Of a stretch of DNA of 64,000 bases, positions 47,296-55,919 are shown piece by piece. The translations under genes were made by a program, and so were the position numbers. The notes beneath the pieces were generated by a model. It was not told the origin of the DNA. It saw nothing but the letters and a program-made list of their open reading frames with translations, and did no database searches. Every line of letters begins with the position of its first letter. Within the stretch, counting starts at the first letter, position 1. This DNA is from Azospirillaceae bacterium. GTDB lineage: Bacteria; Pseudomonadota; Alphaproteobacteria; Azospirillales; Azospirillaceae. The stretch is from the NCBI GenBank assembly GCA_031291675.1, contig JARLIO010000034.1:372001-436000 (forward strand), in the 5' to 3' direction.

Positions 47296-47304
47296 GCTGC
47301 GGCG

Positions 47305-48207
47305 TCAGCCGCGGGTCAGGGCATGAATCAGGATCGCCGCCGTCGCCGCAACATTGAGCGACTGCACCCGCCCCGATCCGGTGATGGTGACGACGGCTTC
47401 GCACGCCTCCAGGGTCGGAGGCGGCAGGCCGATTTCCTCGTTCCCCAGGACCAGAACCACCGGCCGGGTCGATCGCTGCAGATCGGCGACATCAAGCGGC
47501 CGGCCACGTTCCAGCGCGGTTCCAACCACCAGATGGCTGGCTTGAAGCGTCCGCAGCACCGCGGCAATCGGGTCGGCCCGATAGAGCGTCACATGCTCCA
47601 GCCCCCCTTCGGCGACCCGATGAGCCGCCTCCGACGGTCCGGCCTGTCCCGGATGACCGGAAATCACCAGTCGATCCAAACCGAAAAACGCCGCGGTGCG
47701 CACAATCGCCCCCAGATTGTGCGGGTTGCCGACACCGTCCAGCATCAGGATCGGCCCGGACCACCGCCGCGCCACGGCCGGATCGAACGCCAGCACCGGG
47801 CGCGGCCGGGCCACGGCGACGATGCCGCCATGGAGCATCGTCCCGGCGACCCGCGCCAACTCGTCGCCATCAACCTGGCGGAACGGTTTGCGCGCCCGGG
47901 CTAAAACCCGGCACAGCTCGAGCGCCGCCGCCGCGGTCCTCGTGTCGAAAAACAGGCGTTCGATACGATCGGGATCCCGCGAAAACAGCGCGCTTACCGC
48001 CGGCAGGCCGGCAATGCGAATCAGCCGCTCCTGTGGCTCGGCGATCACCGGTGGCGATGACAACAACGCTCCCGGCGTCGCGGTGCGATGCCGAATCGGT
48101 CCGTGGCCCCGCAAGCCCCGTGGGCCCGCGCCCCGACCTTCGGGTTCGCCACCCCGCATTCCGCCGCCTTTGCGCTTTTGCATCACCGCCCACCCCGTCC
48201 GCATCAT
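47305..48207 (-). CDS. TrmH/SpoU-type RNA 2'-O-methyltransferase
   Basis: A 300-residue protein. Residues 1-50 are Gly/Arg-rich and basic. An N-terminal substrate-binding part (RIAGLPAVSALFSRDPDRIERLFF) precedes the SPOUT knot: LMLDGVGNPHNLGAIVRTAAFFGLD is motif 1, VLVLGNEEIGLP motif 2 and GSGRVQSLNVAATAAILIH motif 3. It methylates ribose in tRNA or rRNA; the exact site cannot be told. ATGs at 48207, 48204 and 48183 are possible starts. It is the last gene of an operon with the small membrane protein and the pseudokinase. Confidence 0.88.
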   Translation of the reverse strand: MMRTGWAVMQKRKGGGMRGGEPEGRGAGPRGLRGHGPIRHRTATPGALLSSPPVIAEPQERLIRIAGLPAVSALFSRDPDRIERLFFDTRTAAAALELCRVLARARKPFRQVDGDELARVAGTMLHGGIVAVARPRPVLAFDPAVARRWSGPILMLDGVGNPHNLGAIVRTAAFFGLDRLVISGHPGQAGPSEAAHRVAEGGLEHVTLYRADPIAAVLRTLQASHLVVGTALERGRPLDVADLQRSTRPVVLVLGNEEIGLPPPTLEACEAVVTITGSGRVQSLNVAATAAILIHALTRG

Positions 48208-48271
48208 CTCCCCGCACTTGGCGGCACCCGTGCGCGGCGATCAAGCGGAATCGGGAACACAGCACGCCGGT

Positions 48272-48784
48272 TCACGGGAGTTCCTCCTCCTCGACCTCCT
48301 CGCCGGTAACCTCGGCGCCCCATTCCTCGATCAAGGCCTGCTGTTTGCTTTCCAGGTTGCGGACCTTGGTTTCGTGAGACAAGGAAACCATTCCCGCGAC
48401 CAGCGGAGGGATGACGAAATAGAGCGTCCAACCGACCGCGGCCGCCCCATACATCACCAGCCACGTCATCGGCTGGGCCAGGATCGTCAAACTCTCATGG
48501 AACGTGTTCGTGCCGCGCCACAACTGCAGCAGGTACGGCAGAATGCCGCAAAGATTGACGGCGCCGACCGTGATCGGCGCCGTCTTTTCAGGATCGCGAT
48601 CCGAAACCCAGGCCGAAAAGGTCGGCAGCATGCCGATCACCAGCAACAGGCACGTCGCCATGAAGAACAGCATCGCCGGCATCACGACGAACAAAAGGAA
48701 AAATATTGTATTGTTGCCCTTGCGTGCTTTCCGACGTCGCGGTGACCCCGCTCGCACTTTCTTGGCCCCCACCTTGCCCGTCAT
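48272..48784 (-). CDS. Small membrane protein paired with the pseudokinase
   Basis: A 170-residue protein. A basic N-terminal tail (GKVGAKKVRAGSPRRRKARK) precedes about three to four membrane helices (FFLLFVVMPAMLFFMATCLLLVI, GAVNLCGILPYLLQLW and AQPMTWLVMYGAAAVGWTLYFVIP-like segments). The C-terminal tail of about 35 residues is acidic and probably a coiled coil (SLSHETKVRNLESKQQALIEE). The gene starts 3 bp after the pseudokinase stop, so the two are co-translated. The family is not recognised. Coupling suggests the two proteins form a membrane complex. Confidence 0.75.
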   Translation of the reverse strand: MTGKVGAKKVRAGSPRRRKARKGNNTIFFLLFVVMPAMLFFMATCLLLVIGMLPTFSAWVSDRDPEKTAPITVGAVNLCGILPYLLQLWRGTNTFHESLTILAQPMTWLVMYGAAAVGWTLYFVIPPLVAGMVSLSHETKVRNLESKQQALIEEWGAEVTGEEVEEEELP

Positions 48785-48787
48785 TCC

Positions 48788-50824
48788 TCAATGTCGCATA
48801 AAAGTGACGCCAAGGATGGCGAGCGAGAGCAACGAGGCCACGACACTCGATACCAGAGCGGCAACCTGCCGTCCGATGCCATGCTCGATTGTCACCTTGT
48901 CGGTAATTTCAGCCCGCAACTTGCCGATATCACGTGTATGAATGTAGTAATCCTTGCGGGCGTTCAGAAACCCGACCTCATCCCGGCGCTGGGCATCCGA
49001 ATTGTCGACCATGCGCAGCAGGGGCGACAGATCGCCTTCCCTTGCATATTTCTCGGCTTCCTGCTTCATGGTCCCCCGCATCTTGCGATTGTGGAACTTA
49101 TGGAAGGTCGGCTCCATGATGCCGACCATCCAGGCCGCGAGATGCGGCAGGCGGGCGGCGCCATTGCGGCGCTGGACATCGCTGAGAATCGTCAATTGCG
49201 CCGTGATCCGGCGCCCGGCTTCGATACCGACGCTGAGTTGAGCCAGCATCTTTTCATCGACCCGGTGGGTTCGCGCCGCCAGGAATGCGGCGATATGTCG
49301 ATCCAGCGGATCGTGATCATGTTTGGTGTTTTTGGCCAAGGTGTCCAGCGCGTCCAGGACATCGGCGACGGACATCGGGCAATATTGCGTCAGCACCGGG
49401 CTGATGCAGGGCATCATGGTGTTCATTTCGTAGAGCACCCGCTCGATGCCAAAGCCGATGGTGCCCCGCTCCAGAAAACTCTTCTGCACATCGAAAGCCT
49501 GGATCATCGGCACGAACTCGGCGCGGAATTCGGGCTGCATATTGACCCAGAACATCGGGATCTGGTAGCCGATGATCTCGGCTAGGGTCTGCCCGCTTTC
49601 GCCCTTCATCAGGGCTTCCATCATCGCCGCCCCGATCCCGTCGGGCATCACCGACCGGCCCTTGTAGCGGATCGGTCCCGTCGGATCGAGGGCGACGCAA
49701 ACCCGCGACACCAGCTTGTCATCGTAGGTTGGCGCCCGCCCCCCCGCGGCGGCGACTTCGATGGCACTGGCGACCGCCTCGGCGCGCGGTTCCTCATTGA
49801 GACTCCGGCGCAGCCAGCGATCCAGCTCCCCCGACTCGATCAGATGCGCCGCCGCCGTGGTGTTTCGTGACATGGCCCGTGCCACACTGCGGCAATGCCA
49901 GTATTCCTGGCCGTCGAATTCCAGCGGCCGACTGCCCCGACGCGCGACATGGGGTTGTTTGGGACTGAGCCGGCGGCCACTGAGCCACAACTCCAGGTCA
50001 TTGAGCGTCCAACGCTGCTTGGGATCGTCACTCAACAGGCCGCGCAGCGGCTCCATGATCCCCAGCGACAGCCGCAGGCCGCTCGCCAGGGCCGGATAGC
50101 TGCCCCGTTCGATCTTGAGCTGTAACACGCCGTCATCATCGAGATGCTTCAAGGGATTTCGCCCCAGCATCAGGATCACGACACTGACGCCCAGGGCATA
50201 GAGATCGTCGCCGATTGTTCCCGGCCCGCGTCCCGACGGCTGGGCCAGGCCGCGTTCGACCGTTTCAATCAGCACCGGCTGTCCGACGCCGGGCAGCGAC
50301 GAGACCCCCTCGCCCAGAACAACCCCGGATCCGCCAATATCGCGCATGAACATATTGCTTGGCCTGACCGAGCTATGGCCAATGCCGCGACTGGCAAATT
50401 CCTTCAAGGCCGCCGCCAACGGCTGAATAATCAGACGCGTCGCGTTATCCTCGTTCATCGGTTCCAAGGTGTCGCCGAGGTTGTTCATCAACCGCCGGCC
50501 GGGTGGCTTGTCGAAAATCAGGACGTAGCGCCGCCGACCCTCCGGGGTCCAGTCGACAACCCCATGATCGAGCAGGCGCATCGTCGACGGATGCTCGATA
50601 TGCCGGACCGAGTTCAAGACCTCGATCCACGGGGACACGCCTGACGTGCAGACGATCGCCATCAGATCGCTGCGGCGCTCTTTCAAAGCCCGCGCGACAT
50701 AAGCCTGATTGCCGTTGGCATTGAATTCGGCCAGGGGCGCGTTGGGCAGGATCTCGAATCGATTACTGAGCGCGACCGGATCGACGGCGTTGGCTCGGGC
50801 GGACGGAGAATCAGCGGGCGCCAT
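48788..50824 (-). CDS. Tail-anchored pseudokinase
   Basis: A 678-residue protein with a Ser/Thr protein-kinase-like fold at residues about 20-290. The catalytic features are missing. The beta-3 strand reads LMAIVCTSG without the VAIK Lys, the catalytic loop reads GIGHSSVRPSNMFM (residues 148-160) with no Asp, and VLGEG (169-173) stands where DFG is expected. The region after residue 300 is a long helical domain of about 350 residues with no recognised family. The last 28 residues (VSSVVASLLSLAILGVTF) form a single C-terminal membrane anchor, leaving the bulk in the cytoplasm. It leads an operon with the small membrane protein and the TrmH gene. A scaffold or allosteric role is inferred. Confidence 0.78.
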   Translation of the reverse strand: MAPADSPSARANAVDPVALSNRFEILPNAPLAEFNANGNQAYVARALKERRSDLMAIVCTSGVSPWIEVLNSVRHIEHPSTMRLLDHGVVDWTPEGRRRYVLIFDKPPGRRLMNNLGDTLEPMNEDNATRLIIQPLAAALKEFASRGIGHSSVRPSNMFMRDIGGSGVVLGEGVSSLPGVGQPVLIETVERGLAQPSGRGPGTIGDDLYALGVSVVILMLGRNPLKHLDDDGVLQLKIERGSYPALASGLRLSLGIMEPLRGLLSDDPKQRWTLNDLELWLSGRRLSPKQPHVARRGSRPLEFDGQEYWHCRSVARAMSRNTTAAAHLIESGELDRWLRRSLNEEPRAEAVASAIEVAAAGGRAPTYDDKLVSRVCVALDPTGPIRYKGRSVMPDGIGAAMMEALMKGESGQTLAEIIGYQIPMFWVNMQPEFRAEFVPMIQAFDVQKSFLERGTIGFGIERVLYEMNTMMPCISPVLTQYCPMSVADVLDALDTLAKNTKHDHDPLDRHIAAFLAARTHRVDEKMLAQLSVGIEAGRRITAQLTILSDVQRRNGAARLPHLAAWMVGIMEPTFHKFHNRKMRGTMKQEAEKYAREGDLSPLLRMVDNSDAQRRDEVGFLNARKDYYIHTRDIGKLRAEITDKVTIEHGIGRQVAALVSSVVASLLSLAILGVTFMRH

Positions 50825-51186
50825 GACGGGATCCGAACAGAAGAAGCAGGGCGACGGATGAGAGACTTCGTCACCGGGACATTATAATACCAATTCGCTG
50901 TGATCGTGACCGATCAAAGCGAAGCCTCAGGCGCGCCCATCCGGGCGCTTGGCTCCGCGCCCCCGGGGGCGCGCGGTCGCCGTCGCGACCGGAACCAGTC
51001 CGCCATGAGTCAAGATCATCGCGGACTGGTATAACACACCGATCCGCATCGGGCACGGACCGAAACCGTGACGTCACGGCTCCCTTGCGTCCCGCCCCCG
51101 CGGCAACGCCCCCGCACCCCGGCCGGGCCAGCGCCTTGAAAGGCGGGCGACCCGGCCGGAATTCCGGCCTTCCGTTCGATCAGCGC
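50825..51186. other. Intergenic region rich in palindromes
   Basis: These 362 bp between the purA stop and the pseudokinase start hold no gene. Dyads are: TTCGCT/AGCGAA (50894-50899 and 50918-50923); ACCAGTCCGC/GCGGACTGGT (50994-51003 and 51021-51030); CCGTGACGTCACGG (51066-51079); GGCCGGAATTCCGGCC (51154-51169). The last may terminate purA. The first two share an ACCA(A/G)T(T/C)CGC-like edge and may be copies of one intergenic repeat. Confidence 0.65.
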
Positions 51187-52479
51187 TCAGTCGGCAAAGG
51201 GATCGTGCACCAGAATCGTATCGTCACGCTCCGGGCTGGTCGACAGCAAAGTCACCGGGGCGCCGATCAGCTCCTCGATCCGACGGACATATTTGATCGC
51301 CGTCGCCGGCAGATCGACCCAGCTTCGGGCGCCACGGATGCTTTCCGACCAGCCTTCAAACGACTCATAGATCGGCTCGACCTCGGCCTGGCCGGTCGGT
51401 GACGCCGGAAACCGGTCGATAACCTGACCGCGGTAGCGATAACCGACACACACCTGGATCTCGTCGAAACCATCCAGAACATCGAGCTTGGTCAAGGCGA
51501 TGCCATGGATGCCTCCGACCTGGACCGCCTGGCGGACCAGCACGGCGTCGAACCAGCCGCAGCGGCGCTTGCGCCCGGTGACGACGCCGAATTCCTTGCC
51601 CCGGGCGCCGATCAATTCACCGATCTCGTTGAGCTGTTCGGTCGGAAACGGCCCGGACCCGACACGGGTGGTATAGGCCTTGGAGATACCGATGACATAG
51701 CCCACCGCGGAGGGCCCGACACCGGCACCGGTGGCCGCGGCTCCGGCCACGGTGTTGGACGAGGTCACGAAGGGATAGGTGCCATGATCGACATCGAGCA
51801 TCGTGCCCTGGGCGCCCTCGAACAGGATGCGCTTGCCCGCGCGCCGCAAACCGTCGAGGCGCTGCCAGACCGGCGCGGCAAAGGGCAGGACCTTCGGCGC
51901 GATCTCGCGCAACTCCTGCAGCACCGTGGCCCGATCGATCTCGGCCGACCCCAAACCGCGCAGCAGCGCATTGTGGTGGAACAGCAATTCGTCGACCTTG
52001 CTCTCCAACGCGGGTTCATCGTCGAGATCACACAGACGGATCGCGCGCCGGGCGACCTTGTCCTCGTAGGCCGGACCGATACCGCGGCCGGTCGTGCCCA
52101 GCTTGCGCAGGCCGCGAGCTTCCTCGCGTGCACGGTCGACAGCGCCATGAAGCGGCAGAATCAGCGCCGCATTGTCCGCAACGAGCAGATTCTCCGGGGT
52201 CACGGTGACACCCTTGGCCGCGATCGCCGTGATCTCGCGCAACAGCGCCCAGGGATCGACGACCACGCCATTGCCGATAACCGACAGCTTGCCCGGCCGC
52301 ACCACGCCCGAGGGCAACAGGCTGAGCTTGTATTCGATCCCGTTGATCACCAGGGTGTGACCCGCATTGTGGCCCCCCTGGAATCGCACCACGACATCGG
52401 CCCGGCTGGACAGCCAATCGACGATCTTGCCTTTTCCTTCGTCGCCCCACTGGGCGCCGACCACCGCTACGTTGGCCAT
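51187..52479 (-). CDS. purA: Adenylosuccinate synthetase
   Basis: A 430-residue GTPase-type ligase of the normal length. The N-terminal [18 protein letters not shown] is the GTP-binding signature, and [20 protein letters not shown] follows. [22 protein letters not shown] and [22 protein letters not shown] are further family motifs. It joins IMP and aspartate, the first committed step to AMP. It lies downstream of hisZ in the same direction with an 81-bp gap. Confidence 0.98.
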   Translation of the reverse strand: MANVAVVGAQWGDEGKGKIVDWLSSRADVVVRFQGGHNAGHTLVINGIEYKLSLLPSGVVRPGKLSVIGNGVVVDPWALLREITAIAAKGVTVTPENLLVADNAALILPLHGAVDRAREEARGLRKLGTTGRGIGPAYEDKVARRAIRLCDLDDEPALESKVDELLFHHNALLRGLGSAEIDRATVLQELREIAPKVLPFAAPVWQRLDGLRRAGKRILFEGAQGTMLDVDHGTYPFVTSSNTVAGAAATGAGVGPSAVGYVIGISKAYTTRVGSGPFPTEQLNEIGELIGARGKEFGVVTGRKRRCGWFDAVLVRQAVQVGGIHGIALTKLDVLDGFDEIQVCVGYRYRGQVIDRFPASPTGQAEVEPIYESFEGWSESIRGARSWVDLPATAIKYVRRIEELIGAPVTLLSTSPERDDTILVHDPFAD

Positions 52480-52560
52480 GCCAATCTCCGCACCTTGACT
52501 CTTATTCCGCAGCGTCCGGCCCGTGCCGGTGCCGCTGTACCGACCCCGCCGCCGTCACCG

Positions 52561-53718
52561 CTATTGTTCGGCGCTGACAGGAACCCCATCGAGCAGGACG
52601 TAACCACACCCGAGTCGCCGCGCCTCCGCGGCCGGATCGTCGACGGCGCCCAGGGCGGCAATCGTGATCCAGCCCTCGCTGCGCAACCGCACACCCGCCG
52701 CCGTGGCAACACCCAAGGGCAGGAAAACCCGTCTCGCCAGGGCCGGGCCGGGCGCAGCCTCCAGCACCGTGTCGAGGTAAAGGGTAAAGCCGGTCGACGG
52801 ATCCCCGTCCGGATCATCATAACCCGCGCGATAGCGACCGCCACGCCCCAGTTCACCGCTGACGCCATGAGCAAACAGGGTAAAGCTGACGCCGGTCTGA
52901 TATTCGAAGCTGCGATGCTCAACCGGATCAATCGTCAACTGCAAGGTCGGATCGACCGCGGCAACGCGCCGCACCACCTCGGCCAATCGGCTGCGTTCGG
53001 CATTGGCCGCCTCACCCGGCAGATCGAGCGCGGCCAGCAGCGGCAGAGCCCGTGCCGCCGGCCCCGACGCCGCCATCAACTTGATCACCAGCGCGGCGGC
53101 GGCACCGCCCACCGCGGCGACAGCATCGGCATCGCGCCGATCGGCCGCCGCACGCAGGGCCGCGGTGCGCGCCGCGTCCAATCCCGAAACCAGACACAGG
53201 GTCGTCACCAGCGTCGGCACCGTCAAATCGATCGACAGACGGCGCACGCCCAATCCATTCAGCGCCTCGGCCGCCAACAAAACCATTTCGGTATCGGCCG
53301 CAGGCTCTGCGCTGCCGATCAGCTCGACCCCCGCCTGGGCGAACTGGCGTTCCGGCCGCAACTGGCTCCCCTTGACCCGGAGCACCTGTCCGGCATAGCT
53401 GAGGCGGAGCGGACGCGCCACATTGGTCAGCCTGCTGGTCGCGATCCGCGCCACCTGCAAGGTGATGTCGCCGCGCACCCCCATCATGCGCTGTGAAACC
53501 GGGTCCATCAGCCGAAAGGTCTGTTGTGCCGTTGCCACCCCGGGACCGGCCAGCAGACTGTCTTCGAATTCAATCAGCGGCGGTTTGACACGGTCATAGC
53601 CGTGCGCGGCGAATGTCGCCATCAGCCGCTCGATCATCGCCGCCTCGTGGGCAGCATCCGGCGGCAGCAGGTCATGAAGCCCGGTGGGCAGTAGGGCGAT
53701 CGATTTCGGCGCGTTCAT
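52561..53718 (-). CDS. hisZ: ATP phosphoribosyltransferase regulatory subunit
   Basis: A 385-residue protein related to histidyl-tRNA synthetase. The ATG at 53718 is chosen because GAGGAAG precedes it. LLPTGLHDLLPPDAAHEA is motif 1, and GVRGDITLQVARIATSRL follows with altered synthetase motif 2. ELGRGGRYRAGYD near the end is typical. It has no tRNA-charging anticodon domain. It forms a complex with the short-form HisG and confers histidine feedback. hisG is not in the window. purA follows in the same direction. Confidence 0.93.
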   Translation of the reverse strand: MNAPKSIALLPTGLHDLLPPDAAHEAAMIERLMATFAAHGYDRVKPPLIEFEDSLLAGPGVATAQQTFRLMDPVSQRMMGVRGDITLQVARIATSRLTNVARPLRLSYAGQVLRVKGSQLRPERQFAQAGVELIGSAEPAADTEMVLLAAEALNGLGVRRLSIDLTVPTLVTTLCLVSGLDAARTAALRAAADRRDADAVAAVGGAAAALVIKLMAASGPAARALPLLAALDLPGEAANAERSRLAEVVRRVAAVDPTLQLTIDPVEHRSFEYQTGVSFTLFAHGVSGELGRGGRYRAGYDDPDGDPSTGFTLYLDTVLEAAPGPALARRVFLPLGVATAAGVRLRSEGWITIAALGAVDDPAAEARRLGCGYVLLDGVPVSAEQ

Positions 53719-53832
53719 TCCGCAGGCTTCCTCGCGGCCCGACCCGGGCGGGTCAGCCAAAGCTTGGTAACTAGCCCAATCCCCGCCAAGGGGCAAGTCC
53801 CGAACCAATCCGGCCAGGGCAACGAATCGTGG

Positions 53833-54099
53833 TTAACGCTCGACACCACCGAGTTGGCCGAATTTGTCGTAGTGCCCCTGGCAATTTCGGGCACTGGTGG
53901 CCGTTTCCACGCGGCGGAGTGCCCTCGAGCGGTCGAAGCTGTGGGCGGCGTCGGGATAGACCGTGAGGTTGGCGCCCAAGGCTCTGAGGTCGTCGGCATT
54001 GGTGATGCAGGGTGGTGCCGGCGTGCAATCATCCTTGCCGCCCAGCAGCATCATAATCGGGAAACGTCGAGATGCGCCGAGCGGGCCATGAAGAGCCAT
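53833..54099 (-). pseudogene. Truncated dienelactone hydrolase remnant
   Basis: An 88-codon frame on the minus strand contains FPIMMLLGGKDDCTPAPPC and LTVYPDAAHSFDR, the Asp and His segments of dienelactone-hydrolase-family proteins. The N-terminal half with the nucleophile is missing, and a stop codon lies four codons before the first ATG of this frame. The product would lack a catalytic triad. It lies between hisZ and the toxin-antitoxin pair, so its loss may go with the arrival of that module. Confidence 0.6.
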
Positions 54100-54336
54100 T
54101 CGAAGGAATCATTGAGTGGTTGAGCCTCGCCTGCACCATACCAAAATGATGCATGTCAAGATTGTACCATTTCCGAAGTCGATCTGGACGTTGGTCATAG
54201 CGGTTTGCGCGATCGTCAGATGGGCGCCCGGCTGATCGAGACCGGATTGGGAGCGCTGGCGCTCCAATGCCAACGCAATGTGGTCGGGGCGAACGGCAGC
54301 GGAATTTTCACAAAAGCCCTTATAAATAGTCTCTTT

Positions 54337-54353
54337 AAGGAATAGTATTCCTT
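54337..54353. promoter_or_regulatory. Palindromic operator before the toxin-antitoxin genes
   Basis: AAGGAATA-G-TATTCCTT is a perfect 8-1-8 palindrome ending 1 bp before the toxin ATG at 54355 and covering its ribosome-binding site. A TATAAA sequence at 54321-54326 is a candidate -10 element. Autorepression by the antitoxin or the complex is typical of such modules. Confidence 0.65.
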
Positions 54354-54354
54354 T

Positions 54355-54720
54355 ATGCAATGGCCGGTCGAATACACCGATGAGTTCGGCGCCTGGTGGG
54401 ACACCCTCACCGAGTCCGAGCAAATCAGCATCGACGCGCATGTCCGCAAGCTCGAGCAACGCGGCCCGAATCTGCCGTTTCCCTATTCGAGCGGCATCAG
54501 CGGTTCACGCCATGCCCAGATGCGGGAGTTGCGCGTGCAGAGCCGTGGCAAACCCTTGCGGGTGTTCTACGCCTTCGATCCACGCCGTTCGGCCATTCTG
54601 CTGATCGGCGGCGACAAGACCGGCAGCAAACGTTTTTATGACCGGATGATCCCGCTGGCCGATGATCTCTATGACGAGCATCTGGCCGAATTGGAGAAGG
54701 AGAAAGACCATGACCGGTAG
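54355..54720 (+). CDS. RelE/HigB-like toxin
   Basis: A 121-residue protein of the RelE/ParE superfamily, HigB-like subgroup. VEYTDEFGAWWDTLTESEQISI is the typical N-terminal helix pair. SSGISGSRHAQMRELRVQSRGKPLRVFYAF forms the beta sheet with the conserved Arg and Tyr positions, and LLIGGDKTGSKRFYDRMIPLAD ends the fold. Such toxins cleave mRNA on the ribosome. It precedes the antitoxin gene and overlaps it by 11 bp, the toxin-first order of higBA systems. Confidence 0.85.
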   Translation: MQWPVEYTDEFGAWWDTLTESEQISIDAHVRKLEQRGPNLPFPYSSGISGSRHAQMRELRVQSRGKPLRVFYAFDPRRSAILLIGGDKTGSKRFYDRMIPLADDLYDEHLAELEKEKDHDR

Positions 54721-55042
54721 GCATTCCTTCGCGGAGCTTCGCGCCCGTATGACGCCGGAGGCGCAAGCGGCGGCAGAAGCCGCAGCCTCGCAACTTGATA
54801 CGGAGATGGACCTCGCCGCGGTGCGGCGGGCGATGAAGCTGTCGCAGGAGGAAATTGGCCAGACACTTCAGATCAATCAGGGGTCGGTTGCCAAGATCGA
54901 GAAGCGCACTGATATGTATGTCAGCACCCTGCGCCGCTTCATAGAAGCGATGGGCGGTGAACTGGAGATCGTCGCGCGATTCCCCGATCACTCGGTCAAG
55001 ATCAGGAATTTCTCGGACTTGTCGGAGAAGGCGCGCCTCTGA
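54710..55042 (+). CDS. XRE-family antitoxin (HigA-like)
   Basis: A 110-residue protein; the ATG at 54710 lies within the toxin gene and follows GAGAAGGAG. The helix-turn-helix is MKLSQEEIGQTLQINQGSVA, followed by KIEKRTDMYVSTLRRFIEAM, typical of antitoxins of this class. The N-terminal helical part (SFAELRARMTPEAQAAAEAA) would contact the toxin. It neutralises the toxin and probably represses the operon at 54337-54353. Confidence 0.88.
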   Translation: MTGRHSFAELRARMTPEAQAAAEAAASQLDTEMDLAAVRRAMKLSQEEIGQTLQINQGSVAKIEKRTDMYVSTLRRFIEAMGGELEIVARFPDHSVKIRNFSDLSEKARL

Positions 55043-55207
55043 ACGCCGCCGATTCATGTCTGTTTGACTCGAACAGCGGAACGGGCGGCAACGTGGAAAA
55101 CGACAAGGATACGGAACCGGGCGGCCCAATCCCGGCCACCCCAGATCCCGTCTGTCAGCCTCGGTCAAAACGAGGGCGCGACGCGAAGGGGGCGCGTCGC
55201 CGGCCGT

Positions 55208-55819
55208 TCAGTCCGCAAGCCGCTCCGCTTCGGCGCGCGCCTGGGCGACGATCCGCGCCGCCTGATCGGGCATCGCGCCCATGCCCTCGGCGCGGACGAC
55301 GGTCATGTCGCTCAGGCCGATGAAGGTCAGAATCCCCTGCAGCAGAGGAAGCGCAAAATCATGGGGCTTCTCCGGCCCCTGGGAATAGACACTGCCCGAC
55401 GTGATGAAAATATAGACCTTCTTGCCCGTCATCAAGCCAACCGGCCCAGCCTCGGTGTAGCGAAAGCTCCGGTTCGGTATCACGATTTGATCGATCCAGG
55501 CCTTCAGGGACGAAGGAATGCTCAGATTGTAGCAGGGAACCCCGATGACAATCATATCGGCGTCCCTGATCTCATCGATCAGCCGATCAGACAGAGCAAC
55601 CGCTGCCTGTTGTGCCGGGGTCAGAGCTTCCGGCGCCGCCGACAGCGCCTGCAGTCGATCCTCGCTCAGATGGGGAATCGCCTCGGCGACCAGATCGCGC
55701 GTGACCACGGTTGTACCCGCATGCCGGGCGACAAACCGGTCCACGAAAGCATTGGACAGCGCCCGGCTCAGCGACGCGCCGAGATTGGGACTGCTTTGAA
55801 CGACGAGAATCCGCGACAA
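55208..55819 (-). CDS. azoR: FMN-dependent NADH-azoreductase
   Basis: A 203-residue flavodoxin-fold protein. The start is the TTG at 55819, 5 nt after AGGAG, giving SRILVVQSSPNLGAS. A longer open frame upstream is rejected because its composition is unlike coding sequence and it has no ribosome-binding site. VPCYNLSIPSSLKAWIDQIV and TGKKVYIFITSGSVYSQGP are family signatures. It reduces azo dyes and quinones with NADH. It stands 101 bp downstream of the serA stop, in the same direction. Confidence 0.92.
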   Translation of the reverse strand: MSRILVVQSSPNLGASLSRALSNAFVDRFVARHAGTTVVTRDLVAEAIPHLSEDRLQALSAAPEALTPAQQAAVALSDRLIDEIRDADMIVIGVPCYNLSIPSSLKAWIDQIVIPNRSFRYTEAGPVGLMTGKKVYIFITSGSVYSQGPEKPHDFALPLLQGILTFIGLSDMTVVRAEGMGAMPDQAARIVAQARAEAERLAD

Positions 55820-55919
55820 GACAACTCCTGTTTGTGAACAGCCGTGAGACCCGAAAGGACGGCGCCCCGTCGCCTTGTCCGCGACGGGGCGCCCCGGGGC
55901 TCTGCGGCGCCGGTCTGTT

